From a virus, in IMG/VR virus record IMGVR_UViG_3300034073_003340, positions 186,001 through 250,000 of that record: a DNA stretch of 64,000 nt. One strand, given 5' to 3'. This document shows, piece by piece, positions 38,862-46,251 of the stretch (positions are counted from its first letter, which is position 1; each line of letters begins with the position of its first letter). The notes beneath the pieces were generated by a model. It was not told the origin of the DNA and did not search any database. It worked only from the letters and a program-made list of their open reading frames with translations. The translations under genes and the position numbers were made by a program.

Positions 38862-39428
38862 TTATTCAGAGGGCAACGTGCGCCCCACGTAGGACAGAGG
38901 CAACAAAAGATGCTCTGTGGGATCCAGTAGCGAATGCGGTCGCTCGTCCGTCCAATCAACCGCCTCTTTGGTGCCATGCTTGTGAAGTTCCAAATGTAGC
39001 ATCGACATTGGGCGCCCTTTGTCTTCAATCAGCACTGGGATAACATGCCCGATTATTTCACCGGCTTTGATTCTATCACCGGGCCAATAGTGATAGTTGG
39101 GTTTGATTTCACCATACACCACAACACCACTTTCACCCTCAAGCAATAGTGCCCAGGTGTCCCGCCACCAGGGACTAGGCGGGGTCGCATGGGCACCCGT
39201 AAAAGGAACAAGTGCCACGACTACACTGAATTCAACGGCCGCCACAGGCGTCCCCTCAGGGCAATACAGGTCAACTCCTTCGTGGTAGTGATGTTTGCGT
39301 TTGAAGCCAAACGACCCTGGGTGATCGGGTCCCACAGGAACGCCAGTGTTACCTGGCTCAAATGATAGAAAATCCTCACTACCCTGGCTAGGGTGGAGGA
39401 CCATTGTTGGAAGAGGATTGTGCCACAT
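38862..39428 (-). CDS. M23-like peptidase, probably altered active site
   Basis: 188 aa. M23 (LytM-type) endopeptidase fold: HYHEGVDLYCPEGTPVAAVE carries the first zinc motif H-x-x-x-D, then GVVVYGEI and GDRIKAGEIIGHVI. The second motif, normally H-x-H-[FL]-E, reads MLHLEL: the catalytic His is Met while the metal His remains. It may be inactive, a binder, or use a neighbouring His (ELHKHG). No signal peptide. AGAGGAAGGC precedes the ATG. Confidence 0.78.
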   Translation of the reverse strand: MWHNPLPTMVLHPSQGSEDFLSFEPGNTGVPVGPDHPGSFGFKRKHHYHEGVDLYCPEGTPVAAVEFSVVVALVPFTGAHATPPSPWWRDTWALLLEGESGVVVYGEIKPNYHYWPGDRIKAGEIIGHVIPVLIEDKGRPMSMLHLELHKHGTKEAVDWTDERPHSLLDPTEHLLLPLSYVGRTLPSE

Positions 39429-39464
39429 GCCTTCCTCTACTTTGGTCGTGATTTAAAGTCAAGA

Positions 39465-39492
39465 CAATGGGCACTTTTGAAAGTGCCCATTG
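39465..39492. terminator. Strong hairpin terminator
   Basis: Perfect 13-bp stem CAATGGGCACTTT / AAAGTGCCCATTG with a 2-base loop, upstream of the M23 gene on the minus strand. Confidence 0.75.
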
Positions 39493-39543
39493 GGTTAGAG
39501 TGCTGTTTTTCTCTAAATGCTTCCGATCTATCAACAAATCTTA

Positions 39544-39647
39544 CGCTACGGCCAGTTCATGATTAAGAATCCTGTTTGTGTTATCCAACTATCCAATATA
39601 TCAAGCATCTCATTTTAGGATCTGCGCTACGGCCAGTTCATGATTAA
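39544..39647. repeat. Pair of 23-bp direct repeats
   Basis: Identical 23-base copies at 39544-39566 and 39625-39647, 81 bases apart, starting CGCTACGGCCAG and ending CATGATTAA. They may mark a small deletion or duplication scar or a protein-binding pair. Confidence 0.75.
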
Positions 39648-39718
39648 AAACCTCTGTTTAACCTTTTTACAAATGCCTACACCCTGGAGACTAGCAGGTT
39701 ACACCAGGGTGTCAACCA

Positions 39719-40093
39719 TTATTTGGACGAGATGCTGCCACCGCTTTGCTTGCCTTCGGCAGCGGTGCGGTTGGTGTTGTAGAATGCCAGTTCTTCAGCA
39801 GTGGCATTGCGCAAAGCGATCCAGCCATGCTTGCCGGTTTCCGTGAGGAACTGGATGTTGGTGCCGATGCCAGCTGCGTCAGCAACTTCCGACGGGATGG
39901 TAAAGCGCAAAGCGCGGACAGCCTGCTTCTTCAGGCGCAGGTCAGCGAGCAGCTCACCCTTGGGGAGGCCCACTGCCGACTTGCGATCGGTGGGACGAAC
40001 CTGCAGGGTTCCGTCCAGAACCCGGATACGGACCTTGGTCGCGGTGCCCATGAGAGCCGATGCGTTCTTGTTGAGGTTTACGGTCTTGCCCAT
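39719..40093 (-). CDS. RPTDR family protein, copy 2
   Basis: 124 aa from ATG 40093 (AAGGAGATCGAAA upstream). TKVRIRVLDGTLQVRPTDR, then LPKGELLADL and KHGWIALRN align with copies at 29294-29617 and 56865-57185. It has a C-terminal extension (EGKQSGGSISSK). Function unknown. Confidence 0.82.
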   Translation of the reverse strand: MGKTVNLNKNASALMGTATKVRIRVLDGTLQVRPTDRKSAVGLPKGELLADLRLKKQAVRALRFTIPSEVADAAGIGTNIQFLTETGKHGWIALRNATAEELAFYNTNRTAAEGKQSGGSISSK

Positions 40094-40125
40094 TTTCGAT
40101 CTCCTTGTTTGCTTCCGATAAACCA

Positions 40126-40153
40126 GTTCTAGCAGAACTGGTGAATATGTCAA
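40126..40153 (-). promoter_or_regulatory. TTGAC-N16 promoter with palindrome
   Basis: -35 TTGACA, 16-bp spacer, -10 TAGAAC; inverted repeat ACCAGTTCT-AGC-AGAACTGGT at 40122-40142. Drives the gene at 40093. Confidence 0.72.
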
Positions 40154-40167
40154 CCAGAATCTCGCCG

Positions 40168-40527
40168 TTATTTCAACTTCAGGGTGAAATTCCGACTGTG
40201 CTGTTTGGTTTTCTTGACATCCAGCTTATCGACCGGAAGTTCATAGTAGTAAGCCACCCAGTGGGCCGACCGGACGACCTCGCGGGTCACTTCCACCTCA
40301 CCCTTGCGCTTGCCGCGCGTGATGGTGCGCTTGGTGACCTTGGCTTTGCGATTGTGCTTTTCCAGGCTGTAGAGGCGCGCCAGTCCGTCCTTGGTGCCGC
40401 TGCCAATGAGAAAGCGACCGTTATTGCGGAAGCTGTTGAAACTGAAGCCGCCCTCGATCTTGTGGATCACGTCCATCTTGCTCTTGCCCGTGATCTTCAC
40501 CGGCTTGATCTTGATCACAATCGCCAT
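40168..40527 (-). CDS. Basic hypothetical protein
   Basis: 119 aa, pI clearly high (KHNRKAKVTKRTITRGKRKG), with strands at both ends. Possibly nucleic-acid binding. The frame upstream of ATG 40527 only translates the promoter. Confidence 0.77.
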   Translation of the reverse strand: MAIVIKIKPVKITGKSKMDVIHKIEGGFSFNSFRNNGRFLIGSGTKDGLARLYSLEKHNRKAKVTKRTITRGKRKGEVEVTREVVRSAHWVAYYYELPVDKLDVKKTKQHSRNFTLKLK

Positions 40528-40559
40528 TTCCGATCTCCTTGTTTGCTGTCTATGTCCTG

Positions 40560-40587
40560 GTTTTAACAGAAACTGGTTAGGTGTCAA
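40560..40587 (-). promoter_or_regulatory. TTGAC-N16 promoter
   Basis: -35 TTGACA, 16-bp spacer, -10 TAAAAC; drives the gene at 40527. Confidence 0.7.
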
Positions 40588-41036
40588 CCAGTTTTCTTCT
40601 TTCCGTTGATCACCAGCTGCGCGGGACCCTCATAGCCGAAAAGAAATGCCGGAACCTTGCTGCCGCGCGGCGCATCATACTGGTCACCAAATTCAAAGGT
40701 CTTGTCGCCGACTTTTCCCGTCATCGAATACCAGGTGTTGGCATAATAGTTGAAGCCCACGCCGCTTTCCGCAATGAGCTTTGCGTAAACTTCCGAAAAT
40801 TCACCTTCATAGTGATGAGAGGTGGTGCCGCTGCGAGCCCGATCGGCTTTCAGCGTAACCGGCATGATGGAGCCGGTATAACGACCCTTTGTAATTTCGA
40901 CGAAGATCGGCTTTCCAGCAGCCAGCGTTTCGTTGATGTGATCGAAGATCTCCTTGTAGGCATCCCAAAAGGAACCAAAGGTAGTGTAACGACCATCCAG
41001 CTTGGGAAGTTCCAACCTCTTTACTATCTGTGCCAT
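40584..41036 (-). CDS. Hypothetical protein
   Basis: 150 aa from ATG 41036. Helical N-terminus (SFWDAYKEIFDHINETLAAG), then beta-rich (YTGSIMPVTLKADRARSGTT) and a basic end (NGKKKTG). Stop overlaps the promoter of the next gene. Function unknown. Confidence 0.77.
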   Translation of the reverse strand: MAQIVKRLELPKLDGRYTTFGSFWDAYKEIFDHINETLAAGKPIFVEITKGRYTGSIMPVTLKADRARSGTTSHHYEGEFSEVYAKLIAESGVGFNYYANTWYSMTGKVGDKTFEFGDQYDAPRGSKVPAFLFGYEGPAQLVINGKKKTG

Positions 41037-41068
41037 TTCCGACCTCCTTGTTTGCTTCCGATAAACCA

Positions 41069-41096
41069 GTTCTAGCAGAACTGGTGAGATAGTCAA
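41069..41096 (-). promoter_or_regulatory. TTGAC-N16 promoter with palindrome
   Basis: -35 TTGACT, 16-bp spacer, -10 TAGAAC; same ACCAGTTCT-AGC-AGAACTGGT repeat. Drives the gene at 41036. Confidence 0.72.
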
Positions 41097-41120
41097 CCAC
41101 TATCTCACCAGTTCGCTGGA

Positions 41121-41558
41121 TTAAGCGACCTTTTCCGCGCGAGCAGCCTGAATTACTTCAAAGCGCACAAACTCGTCCTTGGTATCCTCAGGACCCAGTT
41201 CGTCCTTGATATAGCCACCGAACGTGCCGACCAGGCTGTCGACGATTTCCCGACAATCACCCCAGTGGCCCAGCGAGATGTAGGTCATGTCATCGGTGGT
41301 AACGTGTTCATAATCACACTTACAGGAGCCATCGACATGAACCGACATGAGGCGGCGTGTTGCCTTCTTGTTGCGCTCCCAGGGACGCATCGCCAGCAGT
41401 TCAGGAGTATAGTTTTCAGTGAACGAGATCTGGTAGAAGCTGTCGATGCTGGTGAAGAGGATTGCGAAGTTGTCGCCACCATATTTCTTCTTGATCAGCT
41501 TGACGAGATCGATGGGGTTGATGTTGACGCCGATCAGACCAACGTAAGAAACGCTCAT
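41121..41558 (-). CDS. Hypothetical protein
   Basis: 145 aa. N-terminal strand SYVGLIGVNI, helix DLVKLIKKKYGG; middle Cys pair (SCKCDYEH). No family recognised. GGAGATCGAAT precedes the ATG. Confidence 0.77.
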   Translation of the reverse strand: MSVSYVGLIGVNINPIDLVKLIKKKYGGDNFAILFTSIDSFYQISFTENYTPELLAMRPWERNKKATRRLMSVHVDGSCKCDYEHVTTDDMTYISLGHWGDCREIVDSLVGTFGGYIKDELGPEDTKDEFVRFEVIQAARAEKVA

Positions 41559-41582
41559 ATTCGATCTCCTGTGTTGCTTGCT

Positions 41583-41613
41583 ATAAACTGGTGATAGCAT
41601 CTCACCAGTTTAT
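41583..41613. repeat. Promoter-associated inverted repeat
   Basis: 12-bp perfect arms ATAAACTGGTGA / TCACCAGTTTAT with a 7-base loop, overlapping the promoter at 41591-41618. Confidence 0.75.
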
Positions 41614-41618
41614 GTCAA
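41591..41618 (-). promoter_or_regulatory. TTGAC-N16 promoter
   Basis: -35 TTGACA, 16-bp spacer, -10 TATCAC; drives the gene at 41558. Confidence 0.7.
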
Positions 41619-41624
41619 CCAGTT

Positions 41625-41912
41625 TTAGGAGAATTCACATTCAGGAAGATCTGCGGGGTCCATACCATCTTCAACATCGACCTGTCGACACCAGCGTTCC
41701 CAGCCGGATAGGTTGAAATTGATGGTATAGCCACCCCAGGGTTCTGAACTAATCTTGACCCAGCCCTTGTCCTCGGCATCGAGCCAACCTTTGCCCACAG
41801 GACCCTCGAGAGACTTGATCTCATGCTTGGGAGTGTTGCCCAGCTTACGAATCAATGCCTTTGTGCTGGGCTTGAGCAGGGCAAACTCGGGGGCCTCGAC
41901 GGCCTTAGTCAT
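41625..41912 (-). CDS. Hypothetical protein
   Basis: 95 aa from ATG 41912, overlapping the upstream stop. KGWLDAEDKGWVKI and YTINFNLSGWERW give it a Trp-rich beta character; acidic C-terminus. Function unknown. Confidence 0.73.
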   Translation of the reverse strand: MTKAVEAPEFALLKPSTKALIRKLGNTPKHEIKSLEGPVGKGWLDAEDKGWVKISSEPWGGYTINFNLSGWERWCRQVDVEDGMDPADLPECEFS

Positions 41913-42075
41913 CGAGGTCGATCCGCTTGTTTTCTGCTCGGCGCTTGCGAGCACTGTTGGCGCGGTAGCTCTTGTCCTTGCGGTAATCGCCCAGATCCAT
42001 ACCGCCCTTTTTCTTGCTGCGGCCCAGCTTCTCGAGAATCTCGATAAACCATGAGGTTCGAATTTTACCTGCCAT
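41905..42075 (-). CDS. Small basic protein
   Basis: 56 aa from ATG 42075 with AAGGAGATAGAA upstream. Lys/Arg-rich (KLGRSKKKGGMDLGDYRKDK), probably nucleic-acid binding. Second gene of the unit starting at 42274. Confidence 0.7.
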   Translation of the reverse strand: MAGKIRTSWFIEILEKLGRSKKKGGMDLGDYRKDKSYRANSARKRRAENKRIDLDD

Positions 42076-42085
42076 TTCTATCTCC

Positions 42086-42274
42086 TTAGCCTCGAGGCAT
42101 TCTTCGATCACCCTGGAGACAGGCAATACGATGACGCAGACTGTTGCGCTCCGTCTCGTCTGTTTCGGTTTCCAGTTCAGCCTGGAGCCGATCAATATTG
42201 GCCTGAATGCGGACCCGATCAGCCTCGGAGGCCGGCTTCTGTGTGTAATAGCACTTCAACTGAATATCGCGCAT
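42086..42274 (-). CDS. Small coiled-coil protein
   Basis: 62 aa. Helical (RIQANIDRLQAELETETDET). AAGGAGATTGAA precedes the ATG. A TTGACA lies at 42315-42320 but the -10 at the usual spacing (TAGGGT) is poor. Function unknown. Confidence 0.72.
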   Translation of the reverse strand: MRDIQLKCYYTQKPASEADRVRIQANIDRLQAELETETDETERNSLRHRIACLQGDRRMPRG

Positions 42275-42317
42275 TTCAATCTCCTTGTTAAGAACCCTAC
42301 ACTCTGGTGAACAGATG

Positions 42318-42515
42318 TCAACCAGTTTTGGGACGGAGTTTTGCGGACAGCTTGTTAGCTAGCCGAATCAGAGCAATCGAACGATCCTTGGGCGTATCGG
42401 GATCGTCAGCGAGATACCAGATCGCATCGATCTGCTCTTCTGCCGTCCTGGCTTTGATAGCGGCCAGTGGCACAATCGCGAGAGCCGGAATGTTCAGAAT
42501 AAACGGCTTTGCCAT
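42318..42515 (-). CDS. Small hypothetical protein
   Basis: 65 aa. N-terminal MAKPFILNIPALAIVPLAAI then a helical, charged C-terminus. GAGGAGATCAAA precedes the ATG. The hydrophobic start may be a strand pair rather than a membrane segment. Function unknown. Confidence 0.73.
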   Translation of the reverse strand: MAKPFILNIPALAIVPLAAIKARTAEEQIDAIWYLADDPDTPKDRSIALIRLANKLSAKLRPKTG

Positions 42516-42538
42516 CTTTTGATCTCCTCGATTGCCTA

Positions 42539-42571
42539 CCTACTCACCAGTTCTATACTCTGGTGAGTAGG
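42539..42571. repeat. Promoter-associated inverted repeat
   Basis: 12-bp perfect arms CCTACTCACCAG / CTGGTGAGTAGG, 9-base loop TTCTATACT. Confidence 0.78.
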
Positions 42572-42577
42572 AGTCAA
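42550..42577 (-). promoter_or_regulatory. TTGAC-N16 promoter
   Basis: -35 TTGACT, 16-bp spacer, -10 TAGAAC; drives the gene at 42515. Confidence 0.7.
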
Positions 42578-42591
42578 CCAGTTTTTGGAGA

Positions 42592-43404
42592 TTAATTGCT
42601 CAGTTTGAAAAGCATCAGTCGATCACCCAGATCCTTGCTATACTTGAGCAGACAGGTTACATTCTCGCCATTTTTGACCTGTCTGCGGACCATCTCTGTA
42701 GAGATGCGACCTGATCCGCCTCCTATGAATGCGGTATAGGCTAGCGATCCCTGTTCGGTAACTTTGATAAGTTTGCCGATCAGCAGTGTATTGGCCCCGC
42801 CATAAAGAAACAGATCGCCCAACTGTATCTCATCACCCAACTGATCGAAAACCTTGTGTTGGGCAGGATCTCGCATTGCTGCCAGTTCTTCTGGTGTTCG
42901 TTCTGTTCGGGAATAGCAATAGACGGTAGGACCCTGATAATCAAACAAAAACTCCAGGCTCATATGCTCGTCATAACTCAATGAAACCGATTTGCGACCA
43001 TCAAATTTTGCCTGGTATCTCGCATTCCAGGCAATGTTGGTAGTGAAGTCATAAGGAATTTGAAAATTCAGCTTCTTGCCTGTTGGCCGATCATTTACAA
43101 GCTTTGCTGTGACAAATTTGTTGATCGGCCAACAGGCAAGATAACCAGGATCCTGCCAGGCTGAAGTATTGGAGATTTTCCACTGGTTGACATCTACTCT
43201 TACGATAGAACCGGCTCGGCATCCGTCGTGAATTTTCGCAAAAATTTCTCCTCGATTTTTGAGGAGTTCAAGCAATTGCTTGAACTCAAGTTCACGATCT
43301 CGGATGAAATCTCGATATTGGCTAATCTCTTTGACTGTTTGATTTTTGCCAACTGATATGCTGGCCAGCATACCCTGAAACAGATCTCGGATCATCAAGC
43401 TCAT
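42592..43404 (-). CDS. Hypothetical protein, FKL-like C-terminus
   Basis: 270 aa from ATG 43404. Helical N-terminus (ISQYRDFIRDRELEFKQLLE), beta-rich centre, and a C-terminal IQLGDLFLYGGANTLLIGKL segment reminiscent of a small barrel. The last residues, DRLMLFKLSN, resemble the FKL-W signature; this may be chance. Function unknown. Confidence 0.77.
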   Translation of the reverse strand: MSLMIRDLFQGMLASISVGKNQTVKEISQYRDFIRDRELEFKQLLELLKNRGEIFAKIHDGCRAGSIVRVDVNQWKISNTSAWQDPGYLACWPINKFVTAKLVNDRPTGKKLNFQIPYDFTTNIAWNARYQAKFDGRKSVSLSYDEHMSLEFLFDYQGPTVYCYSRTERTPEELAAMRDPAQHKVFDQLGDEIQLGDLFLYGGANTLLIGKLIKVTEQGSLAYTAFIGGGSGRISTEMVRRQVKNGENVTCLLKYSKDLGDRLMLFKLSN

Positions 43405-43423
43405 ATTCGATCTCCACAAAACA

Positions 43424-43454
43424 GAAGGCCACACCTATAGCAGATGTGGCCTTC
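43424..43454. repeat. Promoter-associated inverted repeat, different sequence
   Basis: 10-bp perfect arms GAAGGCCACA / TGTGGCCTTC around CCTATAGCAGA. The sequence differs from the common CCAGTTCT type while the pairing is kept. Confidence 0.78.
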
Positions 43455-43460
43455 CGTCAA
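43434..43460 (-). promoter_or_regulatory. TTGAC promoter, 15-bp spacer
   Basis: -35 TTGACG, 15-bp spacer, -10 TATAGG; drives the gene at 43404. Confidence 0.62.
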
Positions 43461-43467
43461 TTGACTT

Positions 43468-44151
43468 TTAATACCAGCTATCGTCATCCGACTTTTCGCC
43501 ACCCTCATACCAGAGGTTTTCCCGGATATATTCCAGGCATTCCATCAGGGTGCCGCGCTTTTCCAGACCGCTGCTAACAAAACGGGTTTCAAAAACCACA
43601 GCCGAACCGTCGTCGAGGACGCCCAGGTTGTAGCTGCCATGTTCCGACAGGTTGTGCTCGAAAATGTCAAACAGCTTGAGTGTCTGAACGTTGATCTTTT
43701 CCTCCTTGTGGGAAAAGCTGCCGATCATGAAATCACTGGGGGACATCTGCGTGGCGTCCCAGTTGCCGGTCTTCATGTCGGGAAGGACCTCGAGGATCAG
43801 CTTTTCAAGCTGCTCAAGCTTGGCAGTGTCCCAGGTATAGTTGAGAGCCAGCTTGAGGGTCCGCTGACGCGTTCCGCTCCAGTAGCCGCCTCCAAACTGA
43901 AGACCAGTTCCCTTCCACTTGCCCTTCCAGGTCATGTCGGTGAGGAACTCGTATCCTTCCCGAAACTCAACATGGGTGCCGGGCAGGAAAGTTTCCAGCG
44001 CTCGTGCGACAGTCATGGGCTGCTGCGCGGCTTCGGCCTCCAGCATCTTGACCAGTTGATTGTGAAGGCGATTGACCTTGGCCTGCTGCTTCTCGAGCGC
44101 GGCGATTTCGATCTTGAGAATTTCCTCAACCTGTTCGCGGGTCTTGGTCAT
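43468..44151 (-). CDS. Hypothetical protein with N-terminal coiled coil
   Basis: 227 aa. Residues 1-45 form a coiled coil (EQVEEILKIEIAALEKQQAK); the rest is mixed alpha/beta with a Gly/Trp-rich loop (LQFGGGYWSGT). AAGGAGATTTACAA precedes the ATG. No family recognised. Confidence 0.78.
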   Translation of the reverse strand: MTKTREQVEEILKIEIAALEKQQAKVNRLHNQLVKMLEAEAAQQPMTVARALETFLPGTHVEFREGYEFLTDMTWKGKWKGTGLQFGGGYWSGTRQRTLKLALNYTWDTAKLEQLEKLILEVLPDMKTGNWDATQMSPSDFMIGSFSHKEEKINVQTLKLFDIFEHNLSEHGSYNLGVLDDGSAVVFETRFVSSGLEKRGTLMECLEYIRENLWYEGGEKSDDDSWY

Positions 44152-44182
44152 TTGTAAATCTCCTTTTGTCTGCCTATAACCC

Positions 44183-44210
44183 GTGATAGCAGAAACTGGT
44201 GAGGAGTCAA
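44183..44210 (-). promoter_or_regulatory. TTGAC-N16 promoter
   Basis: -35 TTGACT, 16-bp spacer, -10 TATCAC; drives the gene at 44151. Confidence 0.7.
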
Positions 44211-44217
44211 CCAGTTT

Positions 44218-44586
44218 CTAGATACCAGAGAAGTTTTCAGCCTGCTCGATGTTGACGACCACCTCTTCCAGCCATTGCTCGATGGTCGTTGGTTCGATCT
44301 CATCAAACGACTCACCAAAGGGTCCATAAACCGACGCACCAGCCTTGAGCGACCAAAGAGACTGATCGTCATCTTTGATGAAGAGGTAAATGGTGTGACC
44401 CTCTTCATAGTCCACCCAAGCGGTTTCACCGATCAACGTCCAACCAATTAGAGCCTCTGCTCCATAATCCTCTTCGAGACGCTCAATTGCCTGCTGACGC
44501 CAGAAAGGTGACATAAAGCCACCTACCTGTCTAGCGTCATCCCACTGCTCTCGCAGGATCTGTTCAGCTTCCTGTGGAGTGAACAT
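44218..44586 (-). CDS. Hypothetical protein
   Basis: 122 aa from ATG 44586 (TGATG overlap). Helical N-terminus (TPQEAEQILREQWDDARQVG), then strands (HTIYLFIKDDDQSLWSL). Second gene of a two-gene unit. Function unknown. Confidence 0.75.
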   Translation of the reverse strand: MFTPQEAEQILREQWDDARQVGGFMSPFWRQQAIERLEEDYGAEALIGWTLIGETAWVDYEEGHTIYLFIKDDDQSLWSLKAGASVYGPFGESFDEIEPTTIEQWLEEVVVNIEQAENFSGI

Positions 44587-44936
44587 CAAGCCACCACCGT
44601 GTCGAGCCAGCGTAGGGTGCGAAAATACTGCTCACACCATTCCTTCTGCGCAACCTTGAGCTCCTCGGTGACCATCACGAGAATCTTGTATTCCTGGAGA
44701 GCTTTGACCCAGGTACGCGGGATACGCTTGCCCCGAGTATAGCGATCCTGGATCTTCCGGATCAAGTCGCGTCCTGCCGTCGCCTGAGCACGAAATTCCT
44801 GGCTGTCTTTGCCGTTGTCGACCACAAGCCGATCGCCTTCGATCTTGTAATGCGGATAAGCGGAGACCATGAAAAAGGGCATACCTGCCTGATTCAGCAT
44901 ATAACCCACATACTGACCTTCAAACTTTTCCATCAT
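44586..44936 (-). CDS. Hypothetical protein
   Basis: 116 aa. The N-terminal half is beta-rich (MPFFMVSAYPHYKIEGDRLV) and the C-terminal half basic-helical. Two adjacent ATG codons follow GGAGACAG. Function unknown. Confidence 0.76.
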   Translation of the reverse strand: MMEKFEGQYVGYMLNQAGMPFFMVSAYPHYKIEGDRLVVDNGKDSQEFRAQATAGRDLIRKIQDRYTRGKRIPRTWVKALQEYKILVMVTEELKVAQKEWCEQYFRTLRWLDTVVA

Positions 44937-44966
44937 CTGTCTCCTTTGTTTGCTTCCTACTCACCT

Positions 44967-44994
44967 GTTCTAGCAAAACAGGTGAGGAAGTCAA
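44967..44994 (-). promoter_or_regulatory. TTGAC-N16 promoter
   Basis: -35 TTGACT, 16-bp spacer, -10 TAGAAC; arms CACCTGTT / AACAGGTG. Drives the unit at 44936. Confidence 0.7.
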
Positions 44995-45002
44995 CCAGAA
45001 TT

Positions 45003-45344
45003 TCAGGAAATTTTCTTGGCCAACCAGGGAGAAATGCGACGGCCAGTCTTGCCAACTGGCAGGATACCACCCCATTCAATTTTGCCAAACGAATCGATGG
45101 TGCGGGGATCGCTACCATACCACATACCACGCAGACCCACTCGGCTTTTCTGTCGACTCACAGTCTGCATGGGGCAGGACTTGTGATCGATTTCACTGAT
45201 AATGACCAGCATACCAGTTCGACCAGTTCGACCAGGCCTAAAAAGGCGTCCAATACGTGCGACGCCATGGATAGCAAGCTTTTGAGCCCTTGCGGCCTGC
45301 TGACGTTCAGCTCGCTTTGCTGACTTTTCCAAATCAATTTTCAT
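45003..45344 (-). CDS. Basic hypothetical protein
   Basis: 113 aa, very basic N-terminal helix (KSAKRAERQQAARAQKLAIH) and Arg/Gly-rich stretch (RLFRPGRTGRTG). WYGSDPRTIDSFGKIEWGGI suggests a beta domain. Possibly nucleic-acid binding. Confidence 0.75.
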   Translation of the reverse strand: MKIDLEKSAKRAERQQAARAQKLAIHGVARIGRLFRPGRTGRTGMLVIISEIDHKSCPMQTVSRQKSRVGLRGMWYGSDPRTIDSFGKIEWGGILPVGKTGRRISPWLAKKIS

Positions 45345-45366
45345 ACGATTCTCCTTTCTATATCTG

Positions 45367-45394
45367 GTGATAACAGAAATCAGGAGAGTGTCAA
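45367..45394 (-). promoter_or_regulatory. TTGAC-N16 promoter
   Basis: -35 TTGACA, 16-bp spacer, -10 TATCAC; drives the gene at 45344. Confidence 0.66.
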
Positions 45395-45398
45395 CCTT

Positions 45399-45863
45399 TT
45401 ACCAAAACCGACGTTTGTCGTAAAAACGAACAGGGTCAGATATTTTGATACTTTCTCGAGTCTCTCCATTTTTGAGCTCTTCAAAGCATTCACAAACATA
45501 GGTAGCTGGTCGTGGATCAGGCAAAATCGGATGCTTTACCTTGGTCATGCCGTTTTGCCGATACTCAGAGCGATGGCTATTGTTATACCGATCTCGCCAA
45601 GTCCCGTCAGGCATCTCATACATAAGAGCAGCACAAAGATATCGACCTCTGGCGTCTGTTCCCACACAATTAAAGCAGGTTTCACATAGCGATCGTCGTA
45701 CAGGCCCTCGATAGACCGGCTGGTACTGATTACAACTAGCGCACCAAAGAAATTCTTCTCTGGGAAAGTGGTTACTCACAGGGCTATTACAGACTTTACA
45801 ACAAGCCTTTGGCGACTCACTTGTGTCGTTTCGCGAGGGCGCAGGAAGGTTACTTGATACCAT
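45399..45863 (-). CDS. Cys-rich hypothetical protein
   Basis: 154 aa with four Cys pairs or near-pairs (CCKVC, CASC, CETCFNC, YVCEC), suggesting two zinc ribbons. DGTWRDRYNNSHRSEYR lies between. No catalytic motif. Function unknown. Confidence 0.76.
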   Translation of the reverse strand: MVSSNLPAPSRNDTSESPKACCKVCNSPVSNHFPREEFLWCASCNQYQPVYRGPVRRSLCETCFNCVGTDARGRYLCAALMYEMPDGTWRDRYNNSHRSEYRQNGMTKVKHPILPDPRPATYVCECFEELKNGETRESIKISDPVRFYDKRRFW

Positions 45864-45916
45864 GTTATTAGCCCTCTGCTGTCACCTTCGCCGACGCCTG
45901 AGTCTACCCCCGATCA

Positions 45917-46195
45917 TCAGTCGTTGAATACCATGACCTGTGGACCACCCAGTGCCCGACCAAAATTGTCGACCTGACGGAACATCCAAGCCTGAATTTC
46001 GCCGGGCTCATTGCGATCTTCTGCCCGCTTGACATCAAAAAGGCAATACTGCCGAGTCTCGCGCTTGCCAACGATCTTGAACGTTTCATAGCGGAGCAGG
46101 CGATCGAAATCGATCTTTGCCGACAGACAGGAAGCCTCGGTGCTGAGAACCTGAGTTACCTTGTTCCAGGTAAAGTCGTCGATTGAAACCTGCAT
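45917..46195 (-). CDS. Hypothetical protein
   Basis: 92 aa, beta-rich (YETFKIVGKRETRQYCLFDV). CAGGAGTTATC precedes the ATG. Function unknown. Confidence 0.75.
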   Translation of the reverse strand: MQVSIDDFTWNKVTQVLSTEASCLSAKIDFDRLLRYETFKIVGKRETRQYCLFDVKRAEDRNEPGEIQAWMFRQVDNFGRALGGPQVMVFND

Positions 46196-46223
46196 GATAA
46201 CTCCTGTTTCTGCCTATACACCA

Positions 46224-46251
46224 GCTCTAACAGAAACAGGTGATATGTCAA
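46224..46251 (-). promoter_or_regulatory. TTGAC-N16 promoter
   Basis: -35 TTGACA, 16-bp spacer, -10 TAGAGC; drives the gene at 46195. Confidence 0.66.

Larger units (their letters stand above)
39429..39718. other. Intergenic region with terminator and direct repeat
   Basis: 290 bases without a credible gene. It holds the hairpin at 39465-39492 and a 23-bp direct repeat (39544-39566 and 39625-39647). Confidence 0.6.

Noticed and set aside
40093-40153. N-terminal extensions ending in Q-T-R-R-S before several starts (also 40527-40587, 41036-41096, 58324-58372, 63754-63814)
   Set aside because: They are translations of the repeated promoter and ribosome-binding region. Their similarity comes from the DNA element, and each real start follows GGAGATCGA-type sites.
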